A DNA stretch of 64,000 nt from a bacterium (GCA_029580855.1 JAKPQH010000146.1:62001-126000); one strand, 5' to 3'; shown: positions 46,898 to 56,366, numbered from the stretch's first letter. The notes: generated by a model from the letters alone, not told the origin. Numbers and translations: made by a program.

Positions 46898-47959
46898 CTA
46901 CAGCGGCAATCGCACCGTTTTTCCGGTCCGTGCGCTCTGGTAGGTCGCGAGGATCAACTCCACCGCCTTGCGCCCTTCGCGGCCGTCCACCATCGGCGGC
47001 CGGCCGGTGTTGAGTGCTGCGACAAAATCTTCGAACTGTCGCTGGTGTCCCACGAACGAGATCGCCTTCGGGTCCGCCGCTCCGCCCTTGCCGGTGTCGC
47101 GCGCGCCGAGGCGCGCCAGCAGCGCTGCGTCGCCTTTGGCAGGTTTGGCGAAGGTCCACGTCACCAGGTCGTCCTCGCGGGTGGCGACGCCGCCCCGGTC
47201 GCCGCACAGCTCGATCCGCTTGGCGTGGCCCGGCCAGACGCTCGTGGCACCCTCGATCACTCCCAGCGCGCCGTTCTTGAACCGGATGGCCGCCACCGCG
47301 GTATCCTCGACCTCGATTCGCGTGTGAGCCCGGCACGCGGTGAAAGCCCGCACCTCGACCGCCGGACCCATAAACCACTGGAGCAGATCGATGGTGTGAA
47401 TACCTTGGTTCATCAGGCATCCGCCGCCGTCCAGCTTTTGCGTGCCGCGCCAGGCCGCAGAATCGTAATACGACTGGGGTCGCCACCACTTGACGTAGGC
47501 CGAGCCCAGCGTGATGCGACCGAGGCGGCCGGCGTCCACCGCCCGCTTGATGCGCTGATACACCTCGCTCGTCCGCGACGGGAAGATCCCGCCGAGAAGC
47601 ACACGCCGGCGCCGGCAGACCGAAATCATCCGATCCAGCCGCGCCAGCGTCACCTCCAGCGGCTTCTCGCAGAGCACGTGCTTGCCGTGCTCCGCCGCCA
47701 TGACCGTCGGCTCCAGATGCGCGCCGGACGGCGTGCAGATCGTGACGATGTCAATGTCGTCCCGCTCGACCAGCGCCCGGTACGAACCCACGCCTTCCAC
47801 GCCGTACTGCGCCGCGAACTCCGCGGCCTTGGCCGCATCCCGGCTGGCCACGGCCACCAGCCGCGCCCCCTTCATCACCTGGATCGCCTTGGCGTGAAAG
47901 TGCGAAATCATGCCGAGACCGATGATCCCGAACCGGTACTCTCGCTTGGACGACGCCAT
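46898..47959 (-). CDS. Gfo/Idh/MocA-family oxidoreductase, copy 2
   Basis: 353 residues from the ATG at 47959 with GGAGG five bases upstream. The N-terminal Rossmann fold is YRFGIIGLGMISHFHAKAIQ. The motif CEKPLEVTLARLDRMI is followed by the substrate half with GGIFPSRTSEVY, GGGCLMNQGIHTIDLLQW (catalytic His) and GVIEGATSVWPGHAKRIEL. Only distantly similar to copy 1. An NAD(P)-dependent sugar or inositol dehydrogenase is expected. It probably began the catabolic operon before the IS110 copy separated it from dctP. Confidence 0.88.
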   Translation of the reverse strand: MASSKREYRFGIIGLGMISHFHAKAIQVMKGARLVAVASRDAAKAAEFAAQYGVEGVGSYRALVERDDIDIVTICTPSGAHLEPTVMAAEHGKHVLCEKPLEVTLARLDRMISVCRRRRVLLGGIFPSRTSEVYQRIKRAVDAGRLGRITLGSAYVKWWRPQSYYDSAAWRGTQKLDGGGCLMNQGIHTIDLLQWFMGPAVEVRAFTACRAHTRIEVEDTAVAAIRFKNGALGVIEGATSVWPGHAKRIELCGDRGGVATREDDLVTWTFAKPAKGDAALLARLGARDTGKGGAADPKAISFVGHQRQFEDFVAALNTGRPPMVDGREGRKAVELILATYQSARTGKTVRLPL

Positions 47960-48074
47960 GGTGTCCTCCGTTCGCACTGGTGTCTTCCGCCTGTGCGCGC
48001 GTCTGGTGTTCGATGGTCGCGACGGCTTGGCGAACCCACGAAGGATTGGGTGATACCATGGGGCTTCCCCAGCA

Positions 48075-48500
48075 CTACCGTCGCGACAGGTGCAATGTCC
48101 AATCGAGGGTCAAGAGCGGCACGACAGGCTTCATTGACTCGAAAGCTGCGTCGCAATGGATGAGGACCGCCTGGTGATTGATGGCCACCGTCGCGATGAG
48201 GCAGTCCGCCGCGGTCGGCGTGATGCCTTCCCGCCGCAACCGCGCCGCAAGATTCCACGCCTGCTTCCACCACGAGACCTCGAACGGGAGACGGACGATC
48301 GGAGCAAACCATTGCAGCATGGACTCCTTGCGCTCGGTCGTCCGCAAACCCGTCATGAGCTCCATCTGTATAGCTGTCAATTCAAGCATCTGGTTGACCG
48401 CCGGATCCGAAGCAAGGAATTCATCAACGGTCCGGACGGCGCGACATCTCGCGGCTGTGGCGCGCACGCAACAGACGACGAACGGGAGCCCGGAAATCAC
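48075..48500 (-). CDS. PIN-domain (VapC-like) protein with atypical N-terminus
   Basis: 141 residues from a GTG at 48500 that overlaps the stop of the DUF499 gene (GTGA). From about residue 35 it is a clear PIN fold: TAIQMELMTGLR (Glu), ARLRREGITPTAADCLIATVA (Asp) and VLIHCDAAFESMKPV (Asp). The first strand that should hold the initial catalytic Asp (usually VDTSVW or similar) is replaced by ISGLPFVVCCVRATAARC, so one of four acidic residues is missing. It may be an inactive or degraded RNase toxin, or the N-terminus may have been rewritten by a frameshift. The coupling suggests cotranslation with the ATPase. Confidence 0.65.
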   Translation of the reverse strand: MISGLPFVVCCVRATAARCRAVRTVDEFLASDPAVNQMLELTAIQMELMTGLRTTERKESMLQWFAPIVRLPFEVSWWKQAWNLAARLRREGITPTAADCLIATVAINHQAVLIHCDAAFESMKPVVPLLTLDWTLHLSRR

Positions 48501-51262
48501 TCCACGCTTACGTTTCCCCCTAGACCCAGATCGTCCAGCGACTGACGAATGTCCTTTTCCAGATTGGCGGCTTGGTCCTGGGTTACAGTCACCGACAGAT
48601 CGATACCGATGCGCACGTCCGTTCCCGCGCGCAGCTTCGGCAGGATGCGGGTGCCGAGGCGATTCCAGAGTTCCAGCGGGATCTGGCCGCGAATCTGGAG
48701 CGTGTGGGTCGCTGTGTCGGAAACGGGTCCAGACATTGGGCCTGGCGATGAGCCGGGCCCGACCGGCGTCGGCGCGGGTGGCGGTTCCACTATGGGACCG
48801 ACGGGCGGTTCTACGACGGCGCCGGTCTTCAAGGCTTGAGCCGTCGCTTTGGTCAACAGAAAGACCTTGGCCTCGAAGGCGATCTCGTCCGGGGATACCA
48901 ATTCCTTGAACCACACACGGTCGTAGGTGCCGTCCGGGCGGTCGCCGGAGGCCAGACCGAAATCGCCGCGACTGACGAACTCGACGATTTTGCCTCTCAG
49001 GATCGCGTCGGGATCCATAAGCCGGGTGAGTGCGCCGTTGAGGAAGCTCTGCCGCAGGCTCGCGAGCGGCCACGCCCCGGACTCCTTGAGCGCCGGCGGC
49101 CAGTTGCGCTCCAGATAGCTCGCGCCGACGGACTCGTTGAGCAGCGCCTCGGCCTTGAGTGCAGCGATTACCCGCCCGCACAGGGTCTCGCCGCTGGAGG
49201 AATGTCCCGCGCCGAGGTCGATCACCTTGAGTCCGTCCGCCTCGCGCGCGTCGGCCACGACCGCAAAACGGTAGCCGCCCCACACCTCGTCCTTGGCCGT
49301 CTCTTCCGCGTCCTTCAGTTCGGCCAAAAGATCCGCCCGATCGCTCTTCTCGAACTCGCCGCCCAGCGTCCCGTCGGCGACTTCGCGCGCCACCCGTTTC
49401 CACGCCAGCCACAGCTCGACCTTCTCGCGCAGGTCGCGGCCGGGCTTCTTCAGACACCAGACCAGCGCCCCCGGATAGAGCCGTCGCGACCTACCCCGCT
49501 GGCGCGTCCACTCCACCACCTGGGCGCGCAGCGCGCCGCCACCGGACCACTCCATCTCCGGCCCGGCCACGACCAAGGCGAGCTTGGGCCGATCCGGGAT
49601 CTCCGCCGGGTCATCTTTGAGCATCTCCACCGGGATGCGCGCCCCCCGCCGAAACTCGTCCTCGACCAGCTTCCGCAGCGCGGGCTTGACCTCCGTCTCC
49701 GCATCGAGCGACGCGCGGCGGTCGCTGACCACCTTTTTCATGGTCGGCTGGTAGCCGATCCGGAAACCGTCCGGGCCCACCTTCCGAACGAAGTAGGCGC
49801 GGTCCTCCAGCGCGAAGGCGGCCGTGTCGATGGAGGTCGTGTCCAACTCGGGCTCGCCGAGGGCAAAGCGCAGCTCCGGGAGGTGCGCCACCTTGTCCGT
49901 CTGGCCCCCCGAGGACTCGAAGAGGATGGCCGATCCGACCCGCCGGTGGATGTCTCGGAGGGGGCCTTTGGTGTCGGCGTCGAGCGCCTTCGCGTGCGCC
50001 TGCTCGCCCGCGAGGTCGGCGTCGAGCGCGGCGACCAGCCGCGACTCGCCGAGCTGGCCGAGAACTACGCTGCGAAACCCCGGCTCGTTCAGCGGGGCGG
50101 AGCCCAGCGTGATGAGCGGCTCGGTGCGGGCCTTGCGGAACGCGTCCTGGGCGGCGATGGAGATCCACTGGGCCAGCATGGCCAACGTGCCCCGGGTCTG
50201 CTGGTACTGCGGGAGCGCCTGCCACTTGCGCTGGAAGACGGAGAGCGTCCCGGGATGGAACGGGTAGCAGGTCTCGAAGCGGCGCTGGAGGAACTCGCGT
50301 GCCTTGGCCTCGGTCGCGGCCGTATCCACCGCCGTCCACTCCGGCGGGAGCTGCGCGCGTCGCTCGAAACACCAGTCGCCGAACGCTTTGGCGACGTTCC
50401 TCCGGATCTTCTCGCTCCCCAGATCCTGGAAGAGCCGCCGCCGGATGACCTCGCTGATCTCCGTCTCGTCGTTGACAAGCAACGGCTTGGCGACGGCGCC
50501 CACGATTTTCACGATCTTGTCTTGCCATTCCAGGTCCCAGCCGGTCATCTCCACCTGGCTGCGCGGGAGGCTGACGACCGCCGACCGGAACCTGGTGCCG
50601 ACAAAGCCGCGCACGATGTTGTGCAGGAACGCGTGCATGGATTCCGCGAACCGCCGATGCCGGTTGAAGAAGTTCAGTAATTCGTCGAAGAGCAAGAGGA
50701 CGGGCCCATTGGCCAACCCGATGAGGCGGTTGAGGGTCTCGGTGCCGGGCGGCGCCTCCTTCGCCGCCGGCCCGAGGGCCTTCACGCCCTCGTCGCCGCC
50801 AAGTTGTCGGGCGATGTCGATCCAGGGCGTCTCGCGAAGCGGCTGGGGGTCCCAGGCGTTGCCGACGAACACCGCCACCCGGGCGGCCGGGACCGCGCCG
50901 AGCTCCGCCTCGCGGAGCAGGGCCGCCACTCCGGGCCACGCGGCCGCCGCCGGACCGCCGTTGGCCAGGTGCCAGAGCGTCGTCAGCATGTGCGTCTTCC
51001 CGCCGCCCATCTGTGTGACCAGGGTCTGAACCGGCGCGGTGTTCTGCGTCTCGCCCGCCAGGCGCCGCAACACCAACGCGGAATTGTCGCGCAGCGCCCG
51101 CGTGAAACAGGTGCGCGCGAAGAACTGGTCGGGCGTCCGGTAGTCCTCCGGGGCCGTCCCCGCGACGACCTGTTCGAGCGCGATGGCGAACTCGTCCGGG
51201 TTGAACGACCGGCCCTCGCGGACTTCCTTGCGCGGCGTGGCGATCCTGTACCAGGGATCCAT
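48497..51262 (-). CDS. DUF499-family AAA+ ATPase of a defence-type module
   Basis: A 921-residue protein opening DPWYRIATPRKEVREGRSF. Walker A is VTQMGGGKTHMLT (near residue 85), the Walker B-like segment is GPVLLLFDELLNFFNRHRR. Next come FHPGTLSVFQRKWQALPQYQ and a long C-terminal region with a Pro/Gly linker (PPAPTPVGPGSSPG) before a last beta-rich domain. DUF499 (COG1483) ATPases typically occur with DUF1156 adenine methylases and SNF2 helicases in restriction-like phage-defence loci, as here. The ATG is 2 bp after the DUF5615 stop, so the TA pair, ATPase and PIN gene form one tight operon. Confidence 0.85.
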   Translation of the reverse strand: MDPWYRIATPRKEVREGRSFNPDEFAIALEQVVAGTAPEDYRTPDQFFARTCFTRALRDNSALVLRRLAGETQNTAPVQTLVTQMGGGKTHMLTTLWHLANGGPAAAAWPGVAALLREAELGAVPAARVAVFVGNAWDPQPLRETPWIDIARQLGGDEGVKALGPAAKEAPPGTETLNRLIGLANGPVLLLFDELLNFFNRHRRFAESMHAFLHNIVRGFVGTRFRSAVVSLPRSQVEMTGWDLEWQDKIVKIVGAVAKPLLVNDETEISEVIRRRLFQDLGSEKIRRNVAKAFGDWCFERRAQLPPEWTAVDTAATEAKAREFLQRRFETCYPFHPGTLSVFQRKWQALPQYQQTRGTLAMLAQWISIAAQDAFRKARTEPLITLGSAPLNEPGFRSVVLGQLGESRLVAALDADLAGEQAHAKALDADTKGPLRDIHRRVGSAILFESSGGQTDKVAHLPELRFALGEPELDTTSIDTAAFALEDRAYFVRKVGPDGFRIGYQPTMKKVVSDRRASLDAETEVKPALRKLVEDEFRRGARIPVEMLKDDPAEIPDRPKLALVVAGPEMEWSGGGALRAQVVEWTRQRGRSRRLYPGALVWCLKKPGRDLREKVELWLAWKRVAREVADGTLGGEFEKSDRADLLAELKDAEETAKDEVWGGYRFAVVADAREADGLKVIDLGAGHSSSGETLCGRVIAALKAEALLNESVGASYLERNWPPALKESGAWPLASLRQSFLNGALTRLMDPDAILRGKIVEFVSRGDFGLASGDRPDGTYDRVWFKELVSPDEIAFEAKVFLLTKATAQALKTGAVVEPPVGPIVEPPPAPTPVGPGSSPGPMSGPVSDTATHTLQIRGQIPLELWNRLGTRILPKLRAGTDVRIGIDLSVTVTQDQAANLEKDIRQSLDDLGLGGNVSVE

Positions 51263-51264
51263 GC

Positions 51265-51624
51265 CTAGCCTCTTGGCCTGCGGCCAATCCGAATCCTGCC
51301 GGGTTGCACGACAACGAATTTACCCACGAGGGCGTCGCCGCGCCGTCTGACCATATCGAGCATCACTCTGGGAAGATCTGCCCTGAAGCGGGCGGGGAAT
51401 CGAACGAAAATCACACCTCCCGTCGCGCGCTCTTCGGAGTACACGTACCGCCCGAAATCCTTATCTTCCGTCAGGAGGATGGCTGCCTCTTGGACGGCCA
51501 TTTCGAGAACCCGTTCGTCAGGCGCCCCTCCGGCGATCTCCGATACGGCGGTGACCAGGTGCCCCTCCGCTCGAAGTGCACGCACCACGTTGAAATCGCA
51601 GCTCTCATCCGCCAGAAAACGCAT
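51265..51624 (-). CDS. DUF5615 PIN-like toxin-type protein
   Basis: 119 residues opening MRFLADESCDFNVVRALRAEGH, with LLTEDKDFGRYVY and GVIFVRF. This is the Mut7-C/PIN-like DUF5615 pattern of a putative ribonuclease, usually paired with a DUF433 antitoxin. The antitoxin gene ends 2 bp before its ATG, and its stop is 2 bp before the DUF499 ATG. Its tight embedding in the defence operon suggests that toxin and defence proteins are made together. A basic tail RIRIGRRPRG is present. Confidence 0.85.
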   Translation of the reverse strand: MRFLADESCDFNVVRALRAEGHLVTAVSEIAGGAPDERVLEMAVQEAAILLTEDKDFGRYVYSEERATGGVIFVRFPARFRADLPRVMLDMVRRRGDALVGKFVVVQPGRIRIGRRPRG

Positions 51625-51626
51625 CG

Positions 51627-51878
51627 TTAGCGCGCAGCCCGCTTTCGGGGCTTCTCCAGCAACAGCGTTTCCTCGTTCGCCACTGTGTCCGCGGCATACG
51701 CGATGGCGGCCTGAATGTCCTCTCTCGTCAGGCGCGGATAGGCGTCGAGCAAGTCGGCCTCCGTCGCACCTTCACTCAGCTTTCTGAGGAGTAGCTCAAC
51801 CGGAATCCGGGTGCGCCGGATCACCGGCTTCCCGAGCATAATCTTGGGATTCACTTCAATTCGATCGGTGACGGCCAT
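51627..51878 (-). CDS. DUF433 antitoxin
   Basis: 83 residues with the DUF433 pattern RIEVNPKIMLGKPVIRRTRIPVELLLRKLSEG (quoted in parts: GKPVIRRTRIPVELLL) and YPRLTREDIQAAIAYAAD. Members are winged-helix-like antitoxins for DUF5615 or VapC-like partners and often repress their own operon. It is the first of four tightly spaced genes (DUF433, DUF5615, DUF499, PIN), 80 bp downstream of the methylase stop. Confidence 0.88.
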   Translation of the reverse strand: MAVTDRIEVNPKIMLGKPVIRRTRIPVELLLRKLSEGATEADLLDAYPRLTREDIQAAIAYAADTVANEETLLLEKPRKRAAR

Positions 51879-51958
51879 AATCGTCCCCCTTGTGACGCAG
51901 CCTCGTGATCAACGAACCGAACGAATGTTGCCAATTATTCGTCACCTTTGGAATGCCC

Positions 51959-54900
51959 TTATTTGGGCACAGCCAAGAGCATCGCGTCAAGCAGTCGCTT
52001 TTCCTCAGAGCCCTGAGGGTACAACGCCGATAACGCATTTGCTAGACGCAGGAAGTCCGGGCCGCGGTCCTGTTCGGCCTTGAGGAGTGCCCGCAGGGCG
52101 TTGGTGCGGCCGCCGCCCTGGAGCAGCATGGCGGCGTGGACCCGATCGAGGGTCGTGGCCTCCTTTGCACCGCTGAGGCGCGGAGTACGCAGAGACTCCT
52201 CCTCTGGATTAGCTATGCGCTTAGCCCTGTGGCCTCTGCGTCTCTGCGGTGAATCCTCCCCAACCGTTGGGAAGAGTGCGAGCTGCGAACGTACCCCGAA
52301 TGCGGCGTCCTCTTCCAACTTGGTCGCGACGGCCTGTGCTCCATCCTCACCGAAGAGTTGCCTGGCGCGCTCGGCAACGGACAGGAGCCTTACGATGCCC
52401 TTCTTGGTCTCAATCACGCGGCCTTCCCATTTGGGAAGCTCGATGCCGAGCGGCTGTGCAAAGCGGCGCACCACGTCGAACACAAGAGAGAAGCCCTTCC
52501 ACCGCTGAGGCGCAGAGGACGCAGAGTCCTCGTCCTCTTCTGAATCAGGTTCGGGTTCCTCCTCTGCACTCTCTGCGTCTCTGCGGTGATCGTCCTCGTT
52601 CGTGGCCTGCAGCGTCCACAGAAAGAGCGCCGTGAGCCGCGCGTCCTCCTCCACGGCGCCTGCCGCGCCGTTACGGGCCTTGGCCTCGGCGGTACCGAGC
52701 ACCTGCGCGAGCGCGTTCCGGCCCACGACTTCCCAGACCTTCTCCAGATATTCGGCGAGCGCGACCTCGCGCCCCTCGGCCGTCTCGACCTTCGCGTATC
52801 GGCTGAAAATCTCGAGCGCCGGGCCGATGCAAGCGAAGACAAGATCCGCGCCGCGCACCCCTTCGCCCTGCAGGCGTTCCATCCAGTCACCCACACGTTT
52901 CGGCAGCTCGCGCAGGACAACGGCCCAGTCACCAATTCCGGCATCCGCCACGCGTGGGCGGCACACCAGGTGAACACTCGTTGCTAGCGCGGCGGACTCG
53001 CGGGCGCGCAGACGCGACAGCATCTCAGTAGCGATAGGCCAAGAGCCGGTGATGGTCCAACCGCCCCGGATCAGGCCGGAAAGGAGCGCCTCCCAGCCTT
53101 CTGTGGTCTTGTGGGCGAAGACGACCGCCCCGACGCCATCTTCGTGGAGCACGCGGCGGCTCTCGGCGAAGGCTTTGGCCATCGTCTCCTCGAACCAGGT
53201 GCGGTCCTTCACTCGATCGTTTTCCTGTTTGGTTTCGTCCTGCACGGCCTCGCGCGCCTTGGGTGTGAGCGGATTTGCGGGATCAAACGGATCACACAAT
53301 AGATGGTGACCCGATAGTGTCCGCTTGAGCCAGACGAGGAAGAAGTCCGAAAGGTCGGCGTAGGGCACCGCGTCGTAGTAGGGCGGGTCGGTGAACCACA
53401 CCTGCGCCGCTTGATCGGGAAGAGGGTGCCCGCGCGCATCAGCTCCCTGCACTTGCCCTGACTGAATTGCGTCCTGGGTCCAGGCTGACAACGCATCAAC
53501 CATCCTCATTGTGTCTGTTACACGGTCTTCCCAGCTTCCGGTCGACCGCGAGAGTGCAACCGCTTCGCCGAAATCCCAGGACATCGGCAAAGCCTGACGC
53601 GCGAATACATGCTCCACTTTCTCCTGATCAGCTTGCGGTCGCCAGGTCGCAAGCACCGCGTTTCTCTCTACCACGCCGCTCAAAACAAGCCCCAGCACTT
53701 CGGGGAGATCAGAGTTACTCTGTTGCCCGACTGCGTCGCCCAAGGTCAGCATTGCCACCTTCTGCCTCGCCGTGAATAGGTCGCCCCACTGGCGCATGCC
53801 GTAGCGTTGCACGCTGAACGCACGACCGGCCCCGGAGCCTCCACCAGCGGGAGTCGGCTCATCCGGCACCGGGCAGAGGCCCTGCTTCCCGCCGCGCTCC
53901 CACTGCGCCAGCAGCTTCGCAACGCGAGCCTGCGCCTTGCGCACAGCCTCGTAGTCGCGCTCGGTCGGCAGCCGGTAGTGCCGCCCCGTCTCGCCGGGTT
54001 GGAGGGTCACAACGGCCAGCATCCGCGCCCCGCCCGTGCGCCGACCTTTGGCGTCGAAAACCACGTCGGCCCCACCGCGCTGTCCGGCAAGTTGGACTCG
54101 CACCCGCTCCGGCGGGAGGACTGCGCCGCAGCAGACGCACGTCGCCTTGGCGCGCGTCACCGTGCCGGCAGGCACGTCCTTCTCCGTCTTCGGCTCGAAA
54201 ATCTCGAACTCGACGGTGGCACAGGCATCCTGCCTGTGCCCGGGCGCCGGCGTTCTCAGGTGAAGCCAAGGGTATCCCTCCGGCTCTTTGGCCAGACCCT
54301 TCTTCACCGGATTTTGCCGGACATACTCCCTCTTCTCTTCCCATTCCGCCTCATGACGAATGATATGGTCAAAGCTCTCGTCGAGCCACACGGAGCCGCG
54401 CCGCCTCAATGCCCGGTTGATCTCCTTCGCGGAAAAACCCTTGATACTGTGAAGGATGTCTCCGAGGGGGGAGCTATCGATCACCCTGAAAATCGCGTGA
54501 GCATGATCCGCCATTACGACTGCTGCATCCAGGTCGATCCGCTTCCCGTCCCAGTGCCTCATCGCCGCCAACATCACTCCCCTGGCTTCCTCGGATAGAC
54601 TGACCCCTTTACGACAGCGAAAGGTCACGAAATATGTGGCCTGCGGGGCTTGCAGGTGAGGCAGGTTCCGTTTCTGAACGCTCAGGTCGGGTGACTTCCA
54701 GGGATTCACAGGCTGGAAGCCTGTGCCATTGGGAGTGGCCTGAACAACTTTGAGCCGCAGCGCCCGCTTGCGATTCGCCTTCTTGCACAGCCAGAACGAA
54801 CGGACGAGCGGAATCTCCGCGCCGCAGTTCGGCGACTCGCAGCGCACCGTGCGTGCCCAGAGATACGCGATGGGGGTCGCGCCGTCCGGGTCCTTCGGGT

Positions 54901-55543
54901 AAAGGTCCGCCAGCTCCTTCTCCGCCTCCTCCTTGATCTTCCTGCCAACTCTTCGGAGTTCATCCGCCAATGATTCTGCGCCCTCCGCGCCTCTGCGGTG
55001 CGCTTCTCGCGGGATATCCTCCAGCATCACTTTGAGAATCAGGCACGCGACTGGATTGAGATCGCTCGCAAAGGCTTCGCAGCCGACGCGTAGCGCCTCC
55101 AGCGGGATCGAACCACCCCCGGCGAAGGGGTCAACGACCAAAGGAGTTTCCTCGGGGTGCGCGGCCTTCACCAGGCCACGGCCCACTCTGAGATAGAGCG
55201 GGTCGGACGCGACATCCCAGTTGGCGAAATCTCCAATGAACGAGAGCAGCGACCGCCGCAACTCTTCATCCGTCGTCCCTGGCCGCGTCCAGGTTGTCAT
55301 CGCCTCCGAAAGCAGCTCTCGCGCCTTCGCCTTGAATTCGACGGGGCAGAGGGAATCGCCTGGATCGGGCAAGAGCAAAGCAAGCAGCATCGCCCGACAA
55401 GCTGCCAGCGGCCGCCGCGCCCACCAGAGGTGCAGGGTCGAGGGGTGCCCATGCCGGATGGACTTCTCCCGCGCCGCGTGCTTTGACACCACGGCGATCG
55501 GGAAGTCCACCTCGGCGAGCCGCTTGCATTCCTTCGGAATCAT
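51959..55543 (-). CDS. DUF1156 adenine-specific DNA methylase with in-frame mobile-element insertions
   Basis: A 1194-residue methylase of the DUF1156/COG1743 type. The N-terminal DUF1156 segment is [15 protein letters not shown] with [17 protein letters not shown]. The SAM motif is [17 protein letters not shown] (about residue 140), and the zinc-ribbon halves are [12 protein letters not shown] and [13 protein letters not shown]. The catalytic motif is [18 protein letters not shown] (about 720). Residues about 270-443, exactly between the two zinc-ribbon halves, are a REP-RAYT transposase element in frame with the host. Three palindromic repeat segments are also translated (near 185, 985-1014 and 1098-1125). 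Family members without these would be about 950 residues. Whether the enzyme still folds is open. It probably modifies DNA in the defence system. Confidence 0.85.
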   Translation of the reverse strand: MIPKECKRLAEVDFPIAVVSKHAAREKSIRHGHPSTLHLWWARRPLAACRAMLLALLLPDPGDSLCPVEFKAKARELLSEAMTTWTRPGTTDEELRRSLLSFIGDFANWDVASDPLYLRVGRGLVKAAHPEETPLVVDPFAGGGSIPLEALRVGCEAFASDLNPVACLILKVMLEDIPREAHRRGAEGAESLADELRRVGRKIKEEAEKELADLYPKDPDGATPIAYLWARTVRCESPNCGAEIPLVRSFWLCKKANRKRALRLKVVQATPNGTGFQPVNPWKSPDLSVQKRNLPHLQAPQATYFVTFRCRKGVSLSEEARGVMLAAMRHWDGKRIDLDAAVVMADHAHAIFRVIDSSPLGDILHSIKGFSAKEINRALRRRGSVWLDESFDHIIRHEAEWEEKREYVRQNPVKKGLAKEPEGYPWLHLRTPAPGHRQDACATVEFEIFEPKTEKDVPAGTVTRAKATCVCCGAVLPPERVRVQLAGQRGGADVVFDAKGRRTGGARMLAVVTLQPGETGRHYRLPTERDYEAVRKAQARVAKLLAQWERGGKQGLCPVPDEPTPAGGGSGAGRAFSVQRYGMRQWGDLFTARQKVAMLTLGDAVGQQSNSDLPEVLGLVLSGVVERNAVLATWRPQADQEKVEHVFARQALPMSWDFGEAVALSRSTGSWEDRVTDTMRMVDALSAWTQDAIQSGQVQGADARGHPLPDQAAQVWFTDPPYYDAVPYADLSDFFLVWLKRTLSGHHLLCDPFDPANPLTPKAREAVQDETKQENDRVKDRTWFEETMAKAFAESRRVLHEDGVGAVVFAHKTTEGWEALLSGLIRGGWTITGSWPIATEMLSRLRARESAALATSVHLVCRPRVADAGIGDWAVVLRELPKRVGDWMERLQGEGVRGADLVFACIGPALEIFSRYAKVETAEGREVALAEYLEKVWEVVGRNALAQVLGTAEAKARNGAAGAVEEDARLTALFLWTLQATNEDDHRRDAESAEEEPEPDSEEDEDSASSAPQRWKGFSLVFDVVRRFAQPLGIELPKWEGRVIETKKGIVRLLSVAERARQLFGEDGAQAVATKLEEDAAFGVRSQLALFPTVGEDSPQRRRGHRAKRIANPEEESLRTPRLSGAKEATTLDRVHAAMLLQGGGRTNALRALLKAEQDRGPDFLRLANALSALYPQGSEEKRLLDAMLLAVPK
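52168..52251. repeat. Palindromic repeat E1 inside the methylase gene
   Basis: CACCGCTGAGGCGCGGAGTA at the left end, and an inverted GCAGAGGC/GACGCAGAG arm ending CTCTGCGTCTCTGCGGTG at the right. It is read through in the methylase frame as [11 protein letters not shown] to RTPRLSGAK, a different frame from E2-E4. Confidence 0.8.
52501..52588. repeat. Palindromic repeat E2 inside the methylase gene
   Basis: ACCGCTGAGGCGCAGAGGAC to CTCTCTGCGTCTCTGCGGTG, inverted arms about 27 bases long around a central about 35 bases. It is translated as [13 protein letters not shown] to SASSAPQRW without breaking the frame. Confidence 0.8.
54218..54727 (-). mobile_element. REP-RAYT element (HUH Y1 transposase domain with flanking REP hairpins)
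   Basis: A segment of about 510 bp bounded by GGCACAGGCA-TCC-TGCCTGTGCC (54218-54240, perfect 10 bp stem) and CACAGGCT-GGA-AGCCTGTG (54707-54725, 8 bp stem). Between them the minus frame encodes a REP-associated tyrosine transposase: [22 protein letters not shown] motif [41 protein letters not shown] and the tyrosine motif [13 protein letters not shown]. The translated hairpins give the familiar GTGFQPV and HRQDACAT peptides. It has no own start or stop and is part of the methylase ORF. Confidence 0.88.
54974..55000. repeat. Half-palindrome repeat E3 inside the methylase gene
   Basis: TTCTGCGCCCTCCGCGCCTCTGCGGTG, one arm of the E-type repeat, translated as [11 protein letters not shown]. The opposite arm is missing or eroded. 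Confidence 0.65.
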
Positions 55544-55663
55544 GAGGTTTCCCTGACCAAGCGTTTTAGACAGGCAATGGCGCCCCGCAGACTTTCCGAA
55601 CGCGCGGCTGCCACGTTGGGACGCCAGCGCGTCTACATGGGCGAGGGGACGTTGTCACCTTAA

Positions 55664-56251
55664 TCACTTTATCTCGCTTCCCGCTCGCATGCCGGTTCGC
55701 GATCCCAGCCGTTTCACCCGGTAGACGGGCCGCGCCTCCTCGACCTTGAACCCGATGGAGCGTCGCGTCCTCTCCGGCGGTGCCATGAGCTGGCGGATGG
55801 CATCGAAGACGGCGCGAAATTGGGCGTCGTACCGCTTTTCAAGTTCTACCAGTTTCCGAGCCAGGTCCTCATGCGATGCAAGGATGCGGCGCAGCCGGAC
55901 GAACGCGCGCATGATTTCGATATTGACACGGATGGCTTGCGGACTGTTCAGGATGCTGGAGAGCATGGCGACGCCTTGTTCGGTGAAGGCGTATGGCAGC
56001 GCGCGACGGAGACCGCCCCAACTTGAAGTCACAAATTGTGACTTCAAGTTGCCGAACTCATCGCGCGAGAGCTGGAACATGAAGTCGTCGGGGAAGCGCG
56101 CCGCGTTGCGCTTGACGGCCTGCACCAGCACCTTGGGTTGGACGCCATACAATTCTGCCAGATGTGGGCTGAGCGTCACTCGCTGGCCGCGAAGAACAAA
56201 GATCCTTGTCTCGACTCTCGCAGCGAGATTCGCCGCTAGGGCTTTACTCAT
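55664..56251 (-). CDS. ORF6N-domain protein
   Basis: 195 residues from ATG 56251 ([20 protein letters not shown]). The ORF6N domain covers about residues 15-110: [36 protein letters not shown] and [17 protein letters not shown]. It continues with [16 protein letters not shown] and a coiled-coil tail ([17 protein letters not shown]). ORF6N/KilA-N-like proteins are of phage origin and are presumed DNA binders. It sits between the helicase and the methylase, transcribed in the same direction. A second, broken ORF6N copy lies directly upstream. Confidence 0.85.
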   Translation of the reverse strand: MSKALAANLAARVETRIFVLRGQRVTLSPHLAELYGVQPKVLVQAVKRNAARFPDDFMFQLSRDEFGNLKSQFVTSSWGGLRRALPYAFTEQGVAMLSSILNSPQAIRVNIEIMRAFVRLRRILASHEDLARKLVELEKRYDAQFRAVFDAIRQLMAPPERTRRSIGFKVEEARPVYRVKRLGSRTGMRAGSEIK

Positions 56252-56366
56252 GCGCCGGCCTCCCGAGGACGATCGAGGGCATTGCGACCCCTTGCTCGGT
56301 GAGCGCGTAGGGCAGAAACGGCGAAAACCGGAGCGTCCTGAAGTGATCACAAACTGTGATCACCCC
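56244..56366 (-). pseudogene. Remnant of a second ORF6N gene
   Basis: The minus frame ending at 56244 reads [20 protein letters not shown] then [15 protein letters not shown] and stops. This equals the conserved core of the neighbouring ORF6N protein ([17 protein letters not shown]). Only about 40 residues remain and there is no start codon of its own. Its stop overlaps the intact copy's start, so the intact gene probably replaced or followed a tandem paralogue. Confidence 0.6.

Noticed and set aside
46482-47489. 335-codon minus ORF overlapping the Gfo/Idh gene
   Set aside because: Out of frame with the real oxidoreductase; its tail in 46482-46897 is Arg/Pro-rich with no homology.
52168-52588. 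CRISPR-like array from the repeated CGCAGAG units
   Set aside because: Units are inverted pairs, irregularly spaced and inside coding sequence. There are no uniform spacers and no cas genes.
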